Shown one piece after another: positions 1 to 4,679 of a stretch of DNA of 5,412 nt. The notes below the pieces were generated by a model. That model ran no database searches. It was not told where the DNA came from and worked only from the letters and a program-made list of their open reading frames with translations. The position numbers and the translations under genes were made by a program. The DNA comes from Arenicellales bacterium (GTDB lineage: Bacteria > Pseudomonadota > Gammaproteobacteria > BMS3Bbin11). Location of the stretch: the NCBI GenBank assembly GCA_029287965.1, contig JARFQC010000082.1, positions 1-5,412 of the forward strand. The letters are read 5' to 3'. Within the stretch, counting starts at the first letter, position 1; the number at the start of each line of letters is the position of its first letter.

Positions 1-372
1 CAGGATATCGTCCTGGGTGCTGACTTCGAGGGCAAGATTGCCGAACAGGCAACCAGGGAGATGCCCCTGTATGTCCTTCACGGACTTTTGCCAGAAGTAC
101 GCCGCATCGATCACGTAGTCTATGCGGTCCATCGGTGGCAAAGCCGGGTCAAACGCTTCGCCGACAAAGCCATCTGCCCAGTCGGCAGCGAATTCGTCGA
201 TGACCGTCAGCACCAGGTCGCGTTTGGATGGAAAGAAATGGTAGAAGCTGCCTTTCTGGATATGGGCCTCATCGCAGATTTCCTTGATGCCCACATCCGC
301 GTAGCTGCGCTGGTGAAAGCGCTTCTTCGCTACTTCGATAATGCGTTCGCGTGTGTCGTGTGAAACAGCCAT
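1..372 (-). CDS. TetR/AcrR-family transcriptional repressor, 3' end missing (window edge)
   Basis: This gene codes for a one-component repressor whose N-terminal helix-turn-helix binds a palindromic operator and whose C-terminal domain senses a ligand. Only residues 1-124 are present; the usual length is about 190-200. The start HDTRERIIEVAKKRF (5-19) is the typical first helix, and residues 28-50 (GIKEICDEAHIQKGSFYHFF then PSK) are the classic HTH with the KGSFYHFF signature. Residues 107-116 (GCLFGNLALE) match the conserved start of the ligand-domain helix in NemR/AcuR-like members, and Cys108 lies where I recall the redox-active Cys106 of E. coli NemR. The ATG at 372 is the only plausible start because later starts would cut into the HTH. 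There is no Shine-Dalgarno sequence. A promoter with an operator in its spacer lies immediately upstream, which points to autoregulation. The regulated target is probably off the left edge; ligand unknown. Confidence 0.93.
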   Translation of the reverse strand, partial: MAVSHDTRERIIEVAKKRFHQRSYADVGIKEICDEAHIQKGSFYHFFPSKRDLVLTVIDEFAADWADGFVGEAFDPALPPMDRIDYVIDAAYFWQKSVKDIQGHLPGCLFGNLALEVSTQDDIL

Positions 373-378
373 GACCAG

Positions 379-407
379 ATAGTAGTTGACCGGACGGTCA
401 ATTGCAA
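379..407 (-). promoter_or_regulatory. Promoter of the TetR gene, predicted leaderless
   Basis: On the minus strand there is a -35 box TTGCAA (402-407), a 17-base spacer and a -10 box TACTAT (379-384). Counting seven bases past the last -10 base puts the transcription start at 372, the A of the ATG. The boxes match the sigma-70 consensus at 4 of 6 positions each, with optimal spacing. The absence of any ribosome binding site before the ATG agrees with a leaderless mRNA. Confidence 0.6.
386..401. promoter_or_regulatory. Palindromic operator, probable TetR-family binding site
   Basis: TTGACCG (386-392), a 2-base centre GA and CGGTCAA (395-401) form a perfect 7-base inverted repeat. It lies wholly inside the spacer between the -35 and -10 boxes of the adjacent TetR gene, so a bound dimer would block RNA polymerase. 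The GACC-N4-GGTC core with short symmetric half-sites resembles operators known for NemR-type TetR regulators. Binding by this particular protein is inferred from position and symmetry. Confidence 0.72.
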
Positions 408-422
408 GTATTTGCTGATATT

Positions 423-1100
423 CTAATTTATCGCTGTAATGTCAACAGGCTGTATATTGCGCGGATCATCATTCGCGGGGCTGTTCACCATGGTGCTTAC
501 CGGCCAGTACGACATGGCCTCGCCCGGGTATGGCTGCAGCATCGCCTTGAGCGTCTCCGCATCGCCATTGTCAGGATTCAGCCATGCATCAAACTGATCA
601 GGATCGAGAATCACCGGCATCCGGTCATGTACGGGCCGGATGCAGTCATTGGCCTCGGTAACAATAATGCTGCACGAGTCAACAGACTTGCCTTCGCCCT
701 CCCAGTGTTCCCACAGACCGGCCAGCGCCATGATTCCGTTGTCGGCACGGCCGATGCGATGGGGTTGCTTGCCGTGCGACATTTTTCGCCATTCATAGAA
801 ACCGCTGGCTGGTACGAGGCAACGCCGTTTGCGGAACGGTTCTCTATAGGATGGTTTGTCGGCAATCGTATCCGCCCGCGTATTGATCATGCTGTAGCGG
901 GTTTTCTCTTCTCGTGACCAGGCAGGGACGAGTCCCCAGCGTAAATATGCCAGTTCCCTGGCCTGCGCGGCTGCACGAACGATTGCAACGTCCTGTGATG
1001 GCGCAATGTTATAGCGTGGTTGGAGATGTATCCCCTCATCCAGTCCAAAGTAGGACAGCACAAGTTCGTCAGGCGCATCGAGGTAGAATCGTCCACACAT
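423..1100 (-). CDS. yedK: SRAP-domain abasic-site processing protein (YedK/HMCES family)
   Basis: Proteins of this family protect abasic sites in single-stranded DNA by forming a thiazolidine DNA-protein crosslink through Cys2, exposed once Met1 is removed. The 225 residues match the family length (E. coli YedK about 222). Key residues are visible: MCGRF with Cys2, RYNIAPSQ (29-36), NTRAD with Asn73, GFYEW (100-104) with Glu103, and HDRMP (158-162) with His158. They correspond to the catalytic and DNA-contacting Cys, Asn, Glu and His of YedK. The start is fixed because Cys must be residue 2. It lies 31 bases downstream of the DUF2628 gene and 50 bases upstream of the TetR gene on the same strand. 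No Shine-Dalgarno sequence precedes the ATG; an extended -10 box sits seven bases from it. All catalytic residues are intact, so the enzyme should be active. Confidence 0.97.
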   Translation of the reverse strand: MCGRFYLDAPDELVLSYFGLDEGIHLQPRYNIAPSQDVAIVRAAAQARELAYLRWGLVPAWSREEKTRYSMINTRADTIADKPSYREPFRKRRCLVPASGFYEWRKMSHGKQPHRIGRADNGIMALAGLWEHWEGEGKSVDSCSIIVTEANDCIRPVHDRMPVILDPDQFDAWLNPDNGDAETLKAMLQPYPGEAMSYWPVSTMVNSPANDDPRNIQPVDITAIN

Positions 1101-1107
1101 GGTTTGA

Positions 1108-1116
1108 ATAATAACA
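1108..1116 (-). promoter_or_regulatory. Extended -10 promoter element before the SRAP gene
   Basis: The minus strand reads TGTTATTAT: an extended TG (1115-1116), one base, then a -10 box TATTAT (1108-1113) matching the consensus at 5 of 6 positions. I see no good -35 box at 16-18 bases, as is usual for extended -10 promoters. The predicted start falls at about 1101-1100, giving a leader of zero or one base. Co-transcription from the upstream DUF2628 gene is an alternative. Confidence 0.4.
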
Positions 1117-1131
1117 CCGGCCCGGCCGACG

Positions 1132-1668
1132 TTACTGCACCTTCTCGATCTGTTCCAGGTTGTCAGACAACTCGGTGAATACCGGGGTCAGCTTTAATTT
1201 CCAGTACGCCCCGGTAAACAGCAGCAAGACAATCAGTATAGCCAGCATCAGGGCCTCGTTGCTGACTCCACCCCGCTTTACAAGCCATTGCAGCGTCTCC
1301 TCTTCATCGAGGTCTTTACGCTTCGCTCTTCTGACTGCACGCTGGGCACGGAGGAAATACAGGTAATTCGCGCTGATTGCCCAGACAAGATTGGAAAATG
1401 GCCATAGCACGATCCCGACCAGGAAGATGACGATCGACCATCCCCATAACTTGCGATACAGGGACCACAGGAAGGGGAACAGGAAAGCAGGCCAGTGCCA
1501 GGTGATGAGAAAATGATTTCTTCCGGCACGGCGGAAGCGCCGGAATTTCTCTAGGTAATCTAAAGCATTCTCACCAACAAACCGCTTGAGAAAGCGGTCC
1601 CGATCCGGCAGCACGACTTCCGGTTCAGGATTGTGAAAGTCGATATGTGGATCATCTTGATGGCTCAT
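1132..1668 (-). CDS. DUF2628-family inner-membrane protein
   Basis: This is a 178-residue membrane protein of unknown function. Residues 29-46 (RFVGENALDYLEKFRRFR) followed by WHWPAFLFPFLWSLYRKLW (57-75) are the hallmark of the DUF2628 family, in which a FVG-N--YL-KF motif precedes a hydrophobic W-AFLF-P-W-LYRK segment. Membrane segments are likely at about 57-71, 76-105 (one long or two short helices) and 138-156 (LMLAILIVLLLFTGAYW...). A basic, charged stretch at 107-131 (RAQRAVRRAKRKDLDEEETLQWLVKR) probably faces the cytoplasm, and the short C-terminal tail is acidic. The ribosome binding site is weak (GGGAT about 7 bases upstream). The gene follows an intrinsic terminator and a possible extended -10 promoter, so it begins its own transcription unit, perhaps carrying the SRAP gene with it. 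Its cellular role is not known to me. Confidence 0.82.
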   Translation of the reverse strand: MSHQDDPHIDFHNPEPEVVLPDRDRFLKRFVGENALDYLEKFRRFRRAGRNHFLITWHWPAFLFPFLWSLYRKLWGWSIVIFLVGIVLWPFSNLVWAISANYLYFLRAQRAVRRAKRKDLDEEETLQWLVKRGGVSNEALMLAILIVLLLFTGAYWKLKLTPVFTELSDNLEQIEKVQ

Positions 1669-1706
1669 GCTTTATCCCGGTTCATCCAGGTAATGCGGAA
1701 AAAGCA

Positions 1707-1715
1707 CTTATAGCA
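1707..1715 (-). promoter_or_regulatory. Possible extended -10 promoter for the DUF2628 gene
   Basis: The minus strand reads TGCTATAAG: TG (1714-1715), one base, and TATAAG (1707-1712), 5 of 6 matches to the -10 consensus. It lies just after the terminator of the upstream operon and would give a leader of about 30 bases before the ATG at 1668. No convincing -35 box is seen; the position would overlap the terminator stem. Confidence 0.4.
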
Positions 1716-1716
1716 G

Positions 1717-1743
1717 AAACAAAAAACCCGGGCTACCCCGGGT
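1717..1743 (-). terminator. Intrinsic terminator of the cbpA-cbpM-trxC operon
   Basis: On the minus strand a perfect 7-base stem ACCCGGG/CCCGGGT (1743-1737 with 1732-1726) encloses a 4-base loop and runs directly into a T tract (TTTTTT, then GTTT). This is a textbook rho-independent terminator for leftward transcription. There is no T tract on the other side, so it is not bidirectional. It separates the trxC unit from the DUF2628 gene. Confidence 0.88.
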
Positions 1744-1917
1744 CCGCGGTTGGTCAGGCTGTCCGGTCCAGCCGCTTAGAGCAGGACAGATAGTAATCGC
1801 GCGATGCTTCAGTTTAATGACAAACCCGTCATACAAACCGTAGTCGCCTGGTGCCTGTCTGGTTTGCTGATCTTCCACCCGGCCAGTGCTTAAAGCGCGA
1901 GAGCGGCCTATCCGACG
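1744..1917. other. Gene-free stretch between trxC and its terminator
   Basis: The transcribed 3' region of trxC is unusually long. It contains a small stem GGCTG/CAGCC (1757-1761 with 1769-1773) and a 10-base palindrome ATCGCGCGAT (1796-1805), but no tRNA-like or other RNA fold I recognise. Two short reading frames occur (plus 1804-1893; minus from a GTG at 1878); neither has a ribosome binding site, so neither is called as a gene. A 3'-derived small RNA ending at the terminator is possible but unproven. Confidence 0.4.
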
Positions 1918-2349
1918 CTATGTGTTCGCCTGGATCCACTGCAGCAGCTGCGGAAGGTTCATCGCCCCGGGCTGGCTGGCCACCTGCTGCCCGTTTCTGA
2001 ATACGGCCAGGGTCGGAATGCTCCTGATCGCGAACCGTTGGGCCAGCATCTGGTTCTGTTCTGTGTCTACTTTTGCCAGCCGCGCACGCGGCTCAATCTG
2101 CACGGCGGCCTGTTCATAGGCCGGTGCCATCATTTTGCAGGGACCGCACCATGGCGCCCAGAAATCGACCACCAGGGGCAAGTCGTTGCGACTGAGATGA
2201 CGGTCAAAATTACTGTCTGTCAGTGCTACCGGGCTACCGGCAAACAATGGCTTTCTGCATTTGCCGCAAACAGGATTCTCTGTGAGACGTTCCGATGGCA
2301 CACGGTTTACAGCATCACAGTGGGGGCAGACGATATTGGTATTGCTCAC
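1918..2349 (-). CDS. trxC: Thioredoxin 2 (zinc-ribbon thioredoxin, TrxC)
   Basis: This is a cytoplasmic protein-disulfide reductase; in E. coli it is reduced by thioredoxin reductase and helps in oxidative stress. The 143 residues match TrxC (E. coli 139). The N-terminal zinc-binding motif has four cysteines in two CxxC pairs (Cys8/Cys11 and Cys28/Cys31). The thioredoxin fold follows at about 40-143, with the active site WCGPC at 67-71 (Cys68, Cys71) preceded by VVDFWAP, and the cis-proline in SIPT (Pro112). The start codon is GTG at 2349. It is chosen because an in-frame TGA lies just upstream, a strong AAGGTGAG precedes it by 5 bases, and any later start would remove the zinc ribbon. It is the third gene of the cbpA-cbpM unit, 42 bases after cbpM, and ends at a TAG ahead of the intrinsic terminator. 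Confidence 0.97.
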   Translation of the reverse strand: MSNTNIVCPHCDAVNRVPSERLTENPVCGKCRKPLFAGSPVALTDSNFDRHLSRNDLPLVVDFWAPWCGPCKMMAPAYEQAAVQIEPRARLAKVDTEQNQMLAQRFAIRSIPTLAVFRNGQQVASQPGAMNLPQLLQWIQANT

Positions 2350-2354
2350 GATAA

Positions 2355-2362
2355 CTCACCTT
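2355..2362 (-). promoter_or_regulatory. Strong ribosome binding site of trxC
   Basis: The minus strand reads AAGGTGAG, 5 bases before the GTG at 2349. It decides the non-ATG start of trxC. It is the best Shine-Dalgarno match in the window and may compensate for the GTG start and the third position in the operon. Confidence 0.8.
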
Positions 2363-2391
2363 GATCAGATTGCTATCTAATCCAAATGGGG

Positions 2392-2739
2392 CTAGATATC
2401 CCTGACATCAACCTGGCTACCGGATGCTGCTGCCAGCCGGCGCAGCCTGGATTCAATTTGTTCGATATGGTCGAGCAAATCGAGTGCGAGTGCTGCGCCT
2501 GCCAGGTTGACACCCAGGTCCTTCTGCAAGTGCAGCGTCACGCGTGTCCGGCGCAAGCTGCTGGCCGTAAAACACCAGTGGGTACCGCGACTACCGGAGG
2601 GTTCGATAATACCCTGCTCAACCATGGCCTCGATAAATTCTGCTTCGACAGAACAGGAACGACACAGATCAGCCATGCTGAAAATAGTCTGTTCATCGAT
2701 CAGTTCTGCAGATGGCTGTTGTGTATTGTTGTTAGCCAT
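2392..2739 (-). CDS. cbpM: CbpM, modulator of the co-chaperone CbpA (MerR-like)
   Basis: CbpM binds the J domain of CbpA and inhibits both its co-chaperone and DNA-binding activities (known from E. coli). The 115-residue product is slightly longer than E. coli CbpM (101). Residues 19-50 form a MerR-like winged-helix start (IFSMADLCRSCSVEAEFIEA followed by MVEQGIIEP). LRRTRVTLHLQKDLGVNLAG (62-81) and ALDLLDHIEQIESRLRRL (85-102) are the conserved middle segment and the C-terminal amphipathic helix. The placement directly after cbpA, with only 3 bases between stop and start, is the standard arrangement and settles the identity. The ATG at 2739 is preceded by GGAGGT at 10 bases, inside the end of cbpA, suggesting translational coupling. 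The first ten residues are polar and probably disordered. Confidence 0.94.
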   Translation of the reverse strand: MANNNTQQPSAELIDEQTIFSMADLCRSCSVEAEFIEAMVEQGIIEPSGSRGTHWCFTASSLRRTRVTLHLQKDLGVNLAGAALALDLLDHIEQIESRLRRLAAASGSQVDVRDI

Positions 2740-2742
2740 AAG

Positions 2743-3696
2743 TCAGGATACCTCCATCGTGCGCCGCGGATTGAAATCGAGCTCGGATTGCATTTGCCTG
2801 TAGAGACTGCGTGCCGTCTCACTGTCTGCCGGAGGAAGCGTAACCTGTACAACCACGTACAGGTCTCCCGGTGTCTTGCCCGGCAGTCCCCGTCCTTTCA
2901 GGCGCAGTTTGCTGCCCTGGTTAGAACCTGCTGGGATCTTCAGGCCGACCTTACCCGCGGGTGTCGGTGCGTTGATGCTCGCGCCCAGTGCAGCCTCCCA
3001 GGGGGCTACCGGCAGGTCCAGGTACACGTCTGCGCCGTCGACGTGATACAGCGGGTGATCACGGAATTCCACTTCCAGGTACAGGTCGCCGGCTTTTCCC
3101 TGGCCCATGCCCGGACTGCCCTGTCCTGCCAGGCGAATTTGCTGGCCGGGCCGGATGCCTTTCGGGATGCGCACGTTCAGGGTGCGGTCATGCGTGGTGA
3201 CATGGCCGTCCGCAGTAACCTCCGGCGTCCTTAGGCTGATGGACCTTGAAGCGCCCTGGTAGCTGTCTTCAATATCGATCAGCACCTTGGCGTGATGGTC
3301 TTCACCCTGCATGTGAAAGGCATGGCGACCGCCTGCCGCACCCTGATGGCCGGTCGCACGTCCGAACAGGTCTTCAAAGAAATCGCTATACGCCCCTGCA
3401 TCGCCCTGGGTATAGCCACCGCCACTGAATTCAAAGCCGGCGTCCCAGTCCGGCGGGGGACGGAAGTCCTGCCCGTCTTTCCACTGCGAGCCAAGCTGGT
3501 CGTATGCGGCACGTTTCTCGGGATCCTTGAGTACCTCGTAGGCTTCCCCGAGCTCCTTGAAGCGCGTTTCCGCATCGTCCGCGTTGCTCACATCGGGATG
3601 ATATTTCCTGGCCAGTTTGCGGTAGGCACGCTTGATCTCATCCTGTGTCGCATCACGCTCCACACCCATGATCCGGTAATAGTCTTTATAGTCCAT
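2743..3696 (-). CDS. cbpA: CbpA, DnaJ-like co-chaperone (type II J-domain protein)
   Basis: CbpA stimulates the DnaK ATPase through its J domain and binds unfolded clients; E. coli CbpA also binds curved DNA in the nucleoid. The 317 residues compare with 306 in E. coli. The J domain spans about 1-70, with the HPD motif at 33-35 and DPEKRAAYDQLGSQW (58-72). A Gly/Phe-rich linker runs from about 71 to 130 and includes SDFFEDLFG (104-112). C-terminal domain I covers about 135-212 (VRIPKGIRPGQQIRL at 175-189) and domain II about 213-300 (LKIPAGSNQGSKLRLKGRGL at 252-271). There is no cysteine zinc finger, which separates it from DnaJ. The ATG at 3696 gives the normal DYKDYY start; its ribosome binding site is weak (AAGAAG). 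It heads the cbpA-cbpM-trxC unit and is divergent from the CMD-Rieske gene. Confidence 0.97.
   Translation of the reverse strand: MDYKDYYRIMGVERDATQDEIKRAYRKLARKYHPDVSNADDAETRFKELGEAYEVLKDPEKRAAYDQLGSQWKDGQDFRPPPDWDAGFEFSGGGYTQGDAGAYSDFFEDLFGRATGHQGAAGGRHAFHMQGEDHHAKVLIDIEDSYQGASRSISLRTPEVTADGHVTTHDRTLNVRIPKGIRPGQQIRLAGQGSPGMGQGKAGDLYLEVEFRDHPLYHVDGADVYLDLPVAPWEAALGASINAPTPAGKVGLKIPAGSNQGSKLRLKGRGLPGKTPGDLYVVVQVTLPPADSETARSLYRQMQSELDFNPRRTMEVS
2750..2755 (-). promoter_or_regulatory. Ribosome binding site of cbpM inside the cbpA 3' end
   Basis: GGAGGT on the minus strand lies within the last codons of cbpA, 10 bases before the cbpM ATG. The spacing is somewhat long. It supports coupled translation of the two proteins, which act as a complex. 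Confidence 0.6.
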
Positions 3697-3743
3697 TGCT
3701 TCTTGCCAGCTGCAGTCGGTGACGTTTTTCGATACAGATTAAC

Positions 3744-3769
3744 ATGATGATCGTGGCAGTAATATCAAG
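3744..3769 (-). promoter_or_regulatory. Possible promoter of the cbpA operon (sigma-32-like or sigma-70)
   Basis: On the minus strand CTTGAT (3764-3769), a 14-base spacer and CATCAT (3744-3749) loosely fit the heat-shock pattern CTTGAA-N13/15-CCCCAT (5 of 6 and 4 of 6). The same place also contains TTGATA (3763-3768), a good sigma-70 -35 box, but with only a poor -10 (around TGTTAA) 18 bases on. Both readings start transcription about 40 bases upstream of cbpA. This is a weak, position-based call. Confidence 0.27.
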
Positions 3770-3842
3770 TCGATTAAAGCCACAATACCCGGCCTTGCGG
3801 TTATCCTGTAGATGGGGTGACCATTAATTTACGGGAAAACTA

Positions 3843-3871
3843 TTGGCGTTTCCGTGCCAGCTAGATAGTAT
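3843..3871 (+). promoter_or_regulatory. Promoter of the CMD-Rieske gene
   Basis: A -35 box TTGGCG (3843-3848), a 17-base spacer and a -10 box TAGTAT (3866-3871) each match the sigma-70 consensus at 4 of 6 positions with optimal spacing. The start would lie near 3878, giving a leader of about 30 bases that includes the GGAG ribosome binding site at 3898-3901. No activator or operator site is obvious. Confidence 0.45.
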
Positions 3872-3907
3872 CCGCACCTGTGTTGAATTTTGTAACTGGA
3901 GCAAACA

Positions 3908-4534
3908 ATGAGTGATGCACTGAATTATCTGATCGCAGCCCGTTCAGAGGCCGTTCTACCCTACTTCAAGATGCTCAAGGAAGCAGGAAAACACCTGGAT
4001 ACCCGCACCCGTGATCTCATCTCTGTCATAACCAAGGTCGATGTCCAGACCGACGCAGGATTCCGCCAGTACCTAACCCGGGCATTGCGCAACGGCGCAT
4101 CGGCTAACGAAGTACTGGATGCACTGTTCATGGCCATGCCTACCCTGGGGTTTGCCAAGATCGTCTGGGCAGTGGAAATCCTTCTGGACATGGACATACC
4201 CGAATTTCATCCCGACAACCTGGATGCCGTGCCCGAGTGGCACACGGTCGGTGCTGTCGATGAACTGAATGACAACGGGATTACCTACCGCGATTGCGGC
4301 GGCCGCAACCTGTACATCTACCGTGAAGGGGATAACTTGCGTGTCTATGACAGCCGCTGCCCTCACCAGGTCACCAATATCCCTCACCTGGCACTGGAAG
4401 GCACAACACTGACCTGCCCGAAGCACCACTGGGTCTTCGATGTGACGACGGGTGAATGCACCGACGTCGGGACAAGGCCGCTGAACGAGTTCAAGCACAA
4501 GGTGGAAGACGGCGTACTACAGGTTTACTGGTAA
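3908..4534 (+). CDS. Fusion of a cysteine-less CMD/AhpD-like domain with a Rieske [2Fe-2S] ferredoxin domain
   Basis: The 208-residue protein has two domains. Residues about 1-98 are helical and match the carboxymuconolactone decarboxylase/AhpD pattern: LDTRTRDLISVITKV (30-44), then LTRALRNGASANEVLDAL (56-73). They lack the CxxC and the nearby His of peroxidase members, so a thiol redox role is unlikely. Residues about 108-208 form a Rieske domain with C151-P-H153, 16 residues, then C170-P-K-H173. Two Cys and two His give all four cluster ligands, and CPHQ and HHWVFD are typical of soluble Rieske ferredoxins such as TmoC of toluene 4-monooxygenase. There is no signal peptide or membrane segment, so it should be a cytoplasmic electron carrier. 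Start: ATG with GGAG 6 bases upstream. It seems to be a single-gene unit, with no oxygenase visible nearby; its redox partner is unknown. Confidence 0.88.
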   Translation: MSDALNYLIAARSEAVLPYFKMLKEAGKHLDTRTRDLISVITKVDVQTDAGFRQYLTRALRNGASANEVLDALFMAMPTLGFAKIVWAVEILLDMDIPEFHPDNLDAVPEWHTVGAVDELNDNGITYRDCGGRNLYIYREGDNLRVYDSRCPHQVTNIPHLALEGTTLTCPKHHWVFDVTTGECTDVGTRPLNEFKHKVEDGVLQVYW

Positions 4535-4540
4535 CATCGC

Positions 4541-4561
4541 CGGAAGCGGGAAACGCTTCCG
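4541..4561 (+). terminator. Strong stem-loop just after the CMD-Rieske stop; possible transcript end
   Basis: CGGAAGCG (4541-4548) pairs perfectly with CGCTTCCG (4554-4561) around a GGAAA loop, starting 6 bases after the stop codon. There is no T tract after it, so it is not a classic intrinsic terminator. It may protect the mRNA 3' end or belong to the repeat that follows. Confidence 0.4.
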
Positions 4562-4563
4562 TA

Positions 4564-4679
4564 CGTCATTCCGGGATAAGGAAGGATCGAGACTTGCGTA
4601 AAACAGTGACCGGGCTTAAGCCAGGATTCGACTAACCGGGCTGGTAAGTACGTGGGTTCCGGCTTCCGCCGGAATGACG
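4564..4679. repeat. MITE/REP-like intergenic element with 11-base inverted ends
   Basis: CGTCATTCCGG (4564-4574) and CCGGAATGACG (4669-4679) are perfect 11-base inverted repeats enclosing 94 bases without an open reading frame. The right end also folds alone: TTCCGGC (4657-4663) pairs with GCCGGAA (4668-4674) around TTCC. The interior holds a 10-base palindrome GGCTTAAGCC (4613-4622) and an 8-base direct repeat ACCGGGCT (4609-4616 and 4635-4642). GTCATTCCGG-type ends are typical of dispersed repeats in many proteobacterial genomes. I see no target-site duplication. Whether it recurs in this genome cannot be judged from one copy. Confidence 0.55.

Noticed and set aside
402..917. Plus-strand open frame opposite the SRAP gene
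   Set aside because: The opposite strand carries intact SRAP motifs in register; the frame has no family features and no ribosome binding site.
1117..1127. GC-rich CCGGCCCGGCC between the DUF2628 and SRAP genes as a terminator
   Set aside because: No stem with a proper loop and no following T tract on the minus strand.
1708..1878. Minus-strand frame of 56 codons from a GTG, downstream of trxC
   Set aside because: It reads straight through the stem and T tract of a strong intrinsic terminator and has no ribosome binding site.
2386..3234. Long plus-strand open frame (282 codons) opposite cbpM and cbpA
   Set aside because: It is antisense to two well-recognised genes, has no ribosome binding site and shows no domain pattern; it arises from the codon bias of the real genes.
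3292..3747. Plus-strand open frame opposite the cbpA 5' half
   Set aside because: It is a shadow of the J-domain coding strand, with no recognisable features.
3831..3856. Imperfect inverted repeat ACGGGAAA ... TTTCCGT around the -35 box of the CMD-Rieske promoter
   Set aside because: The arms align only with a one-base bulge, and the symmetry is too poor to claim an operator.
4073..4498. Minus-strand open frame opposite the CMD-Rieske gene
   Set aside because: The plus strand has the Rieske ligand motif and a ribosome binding site; this frame has neither support.
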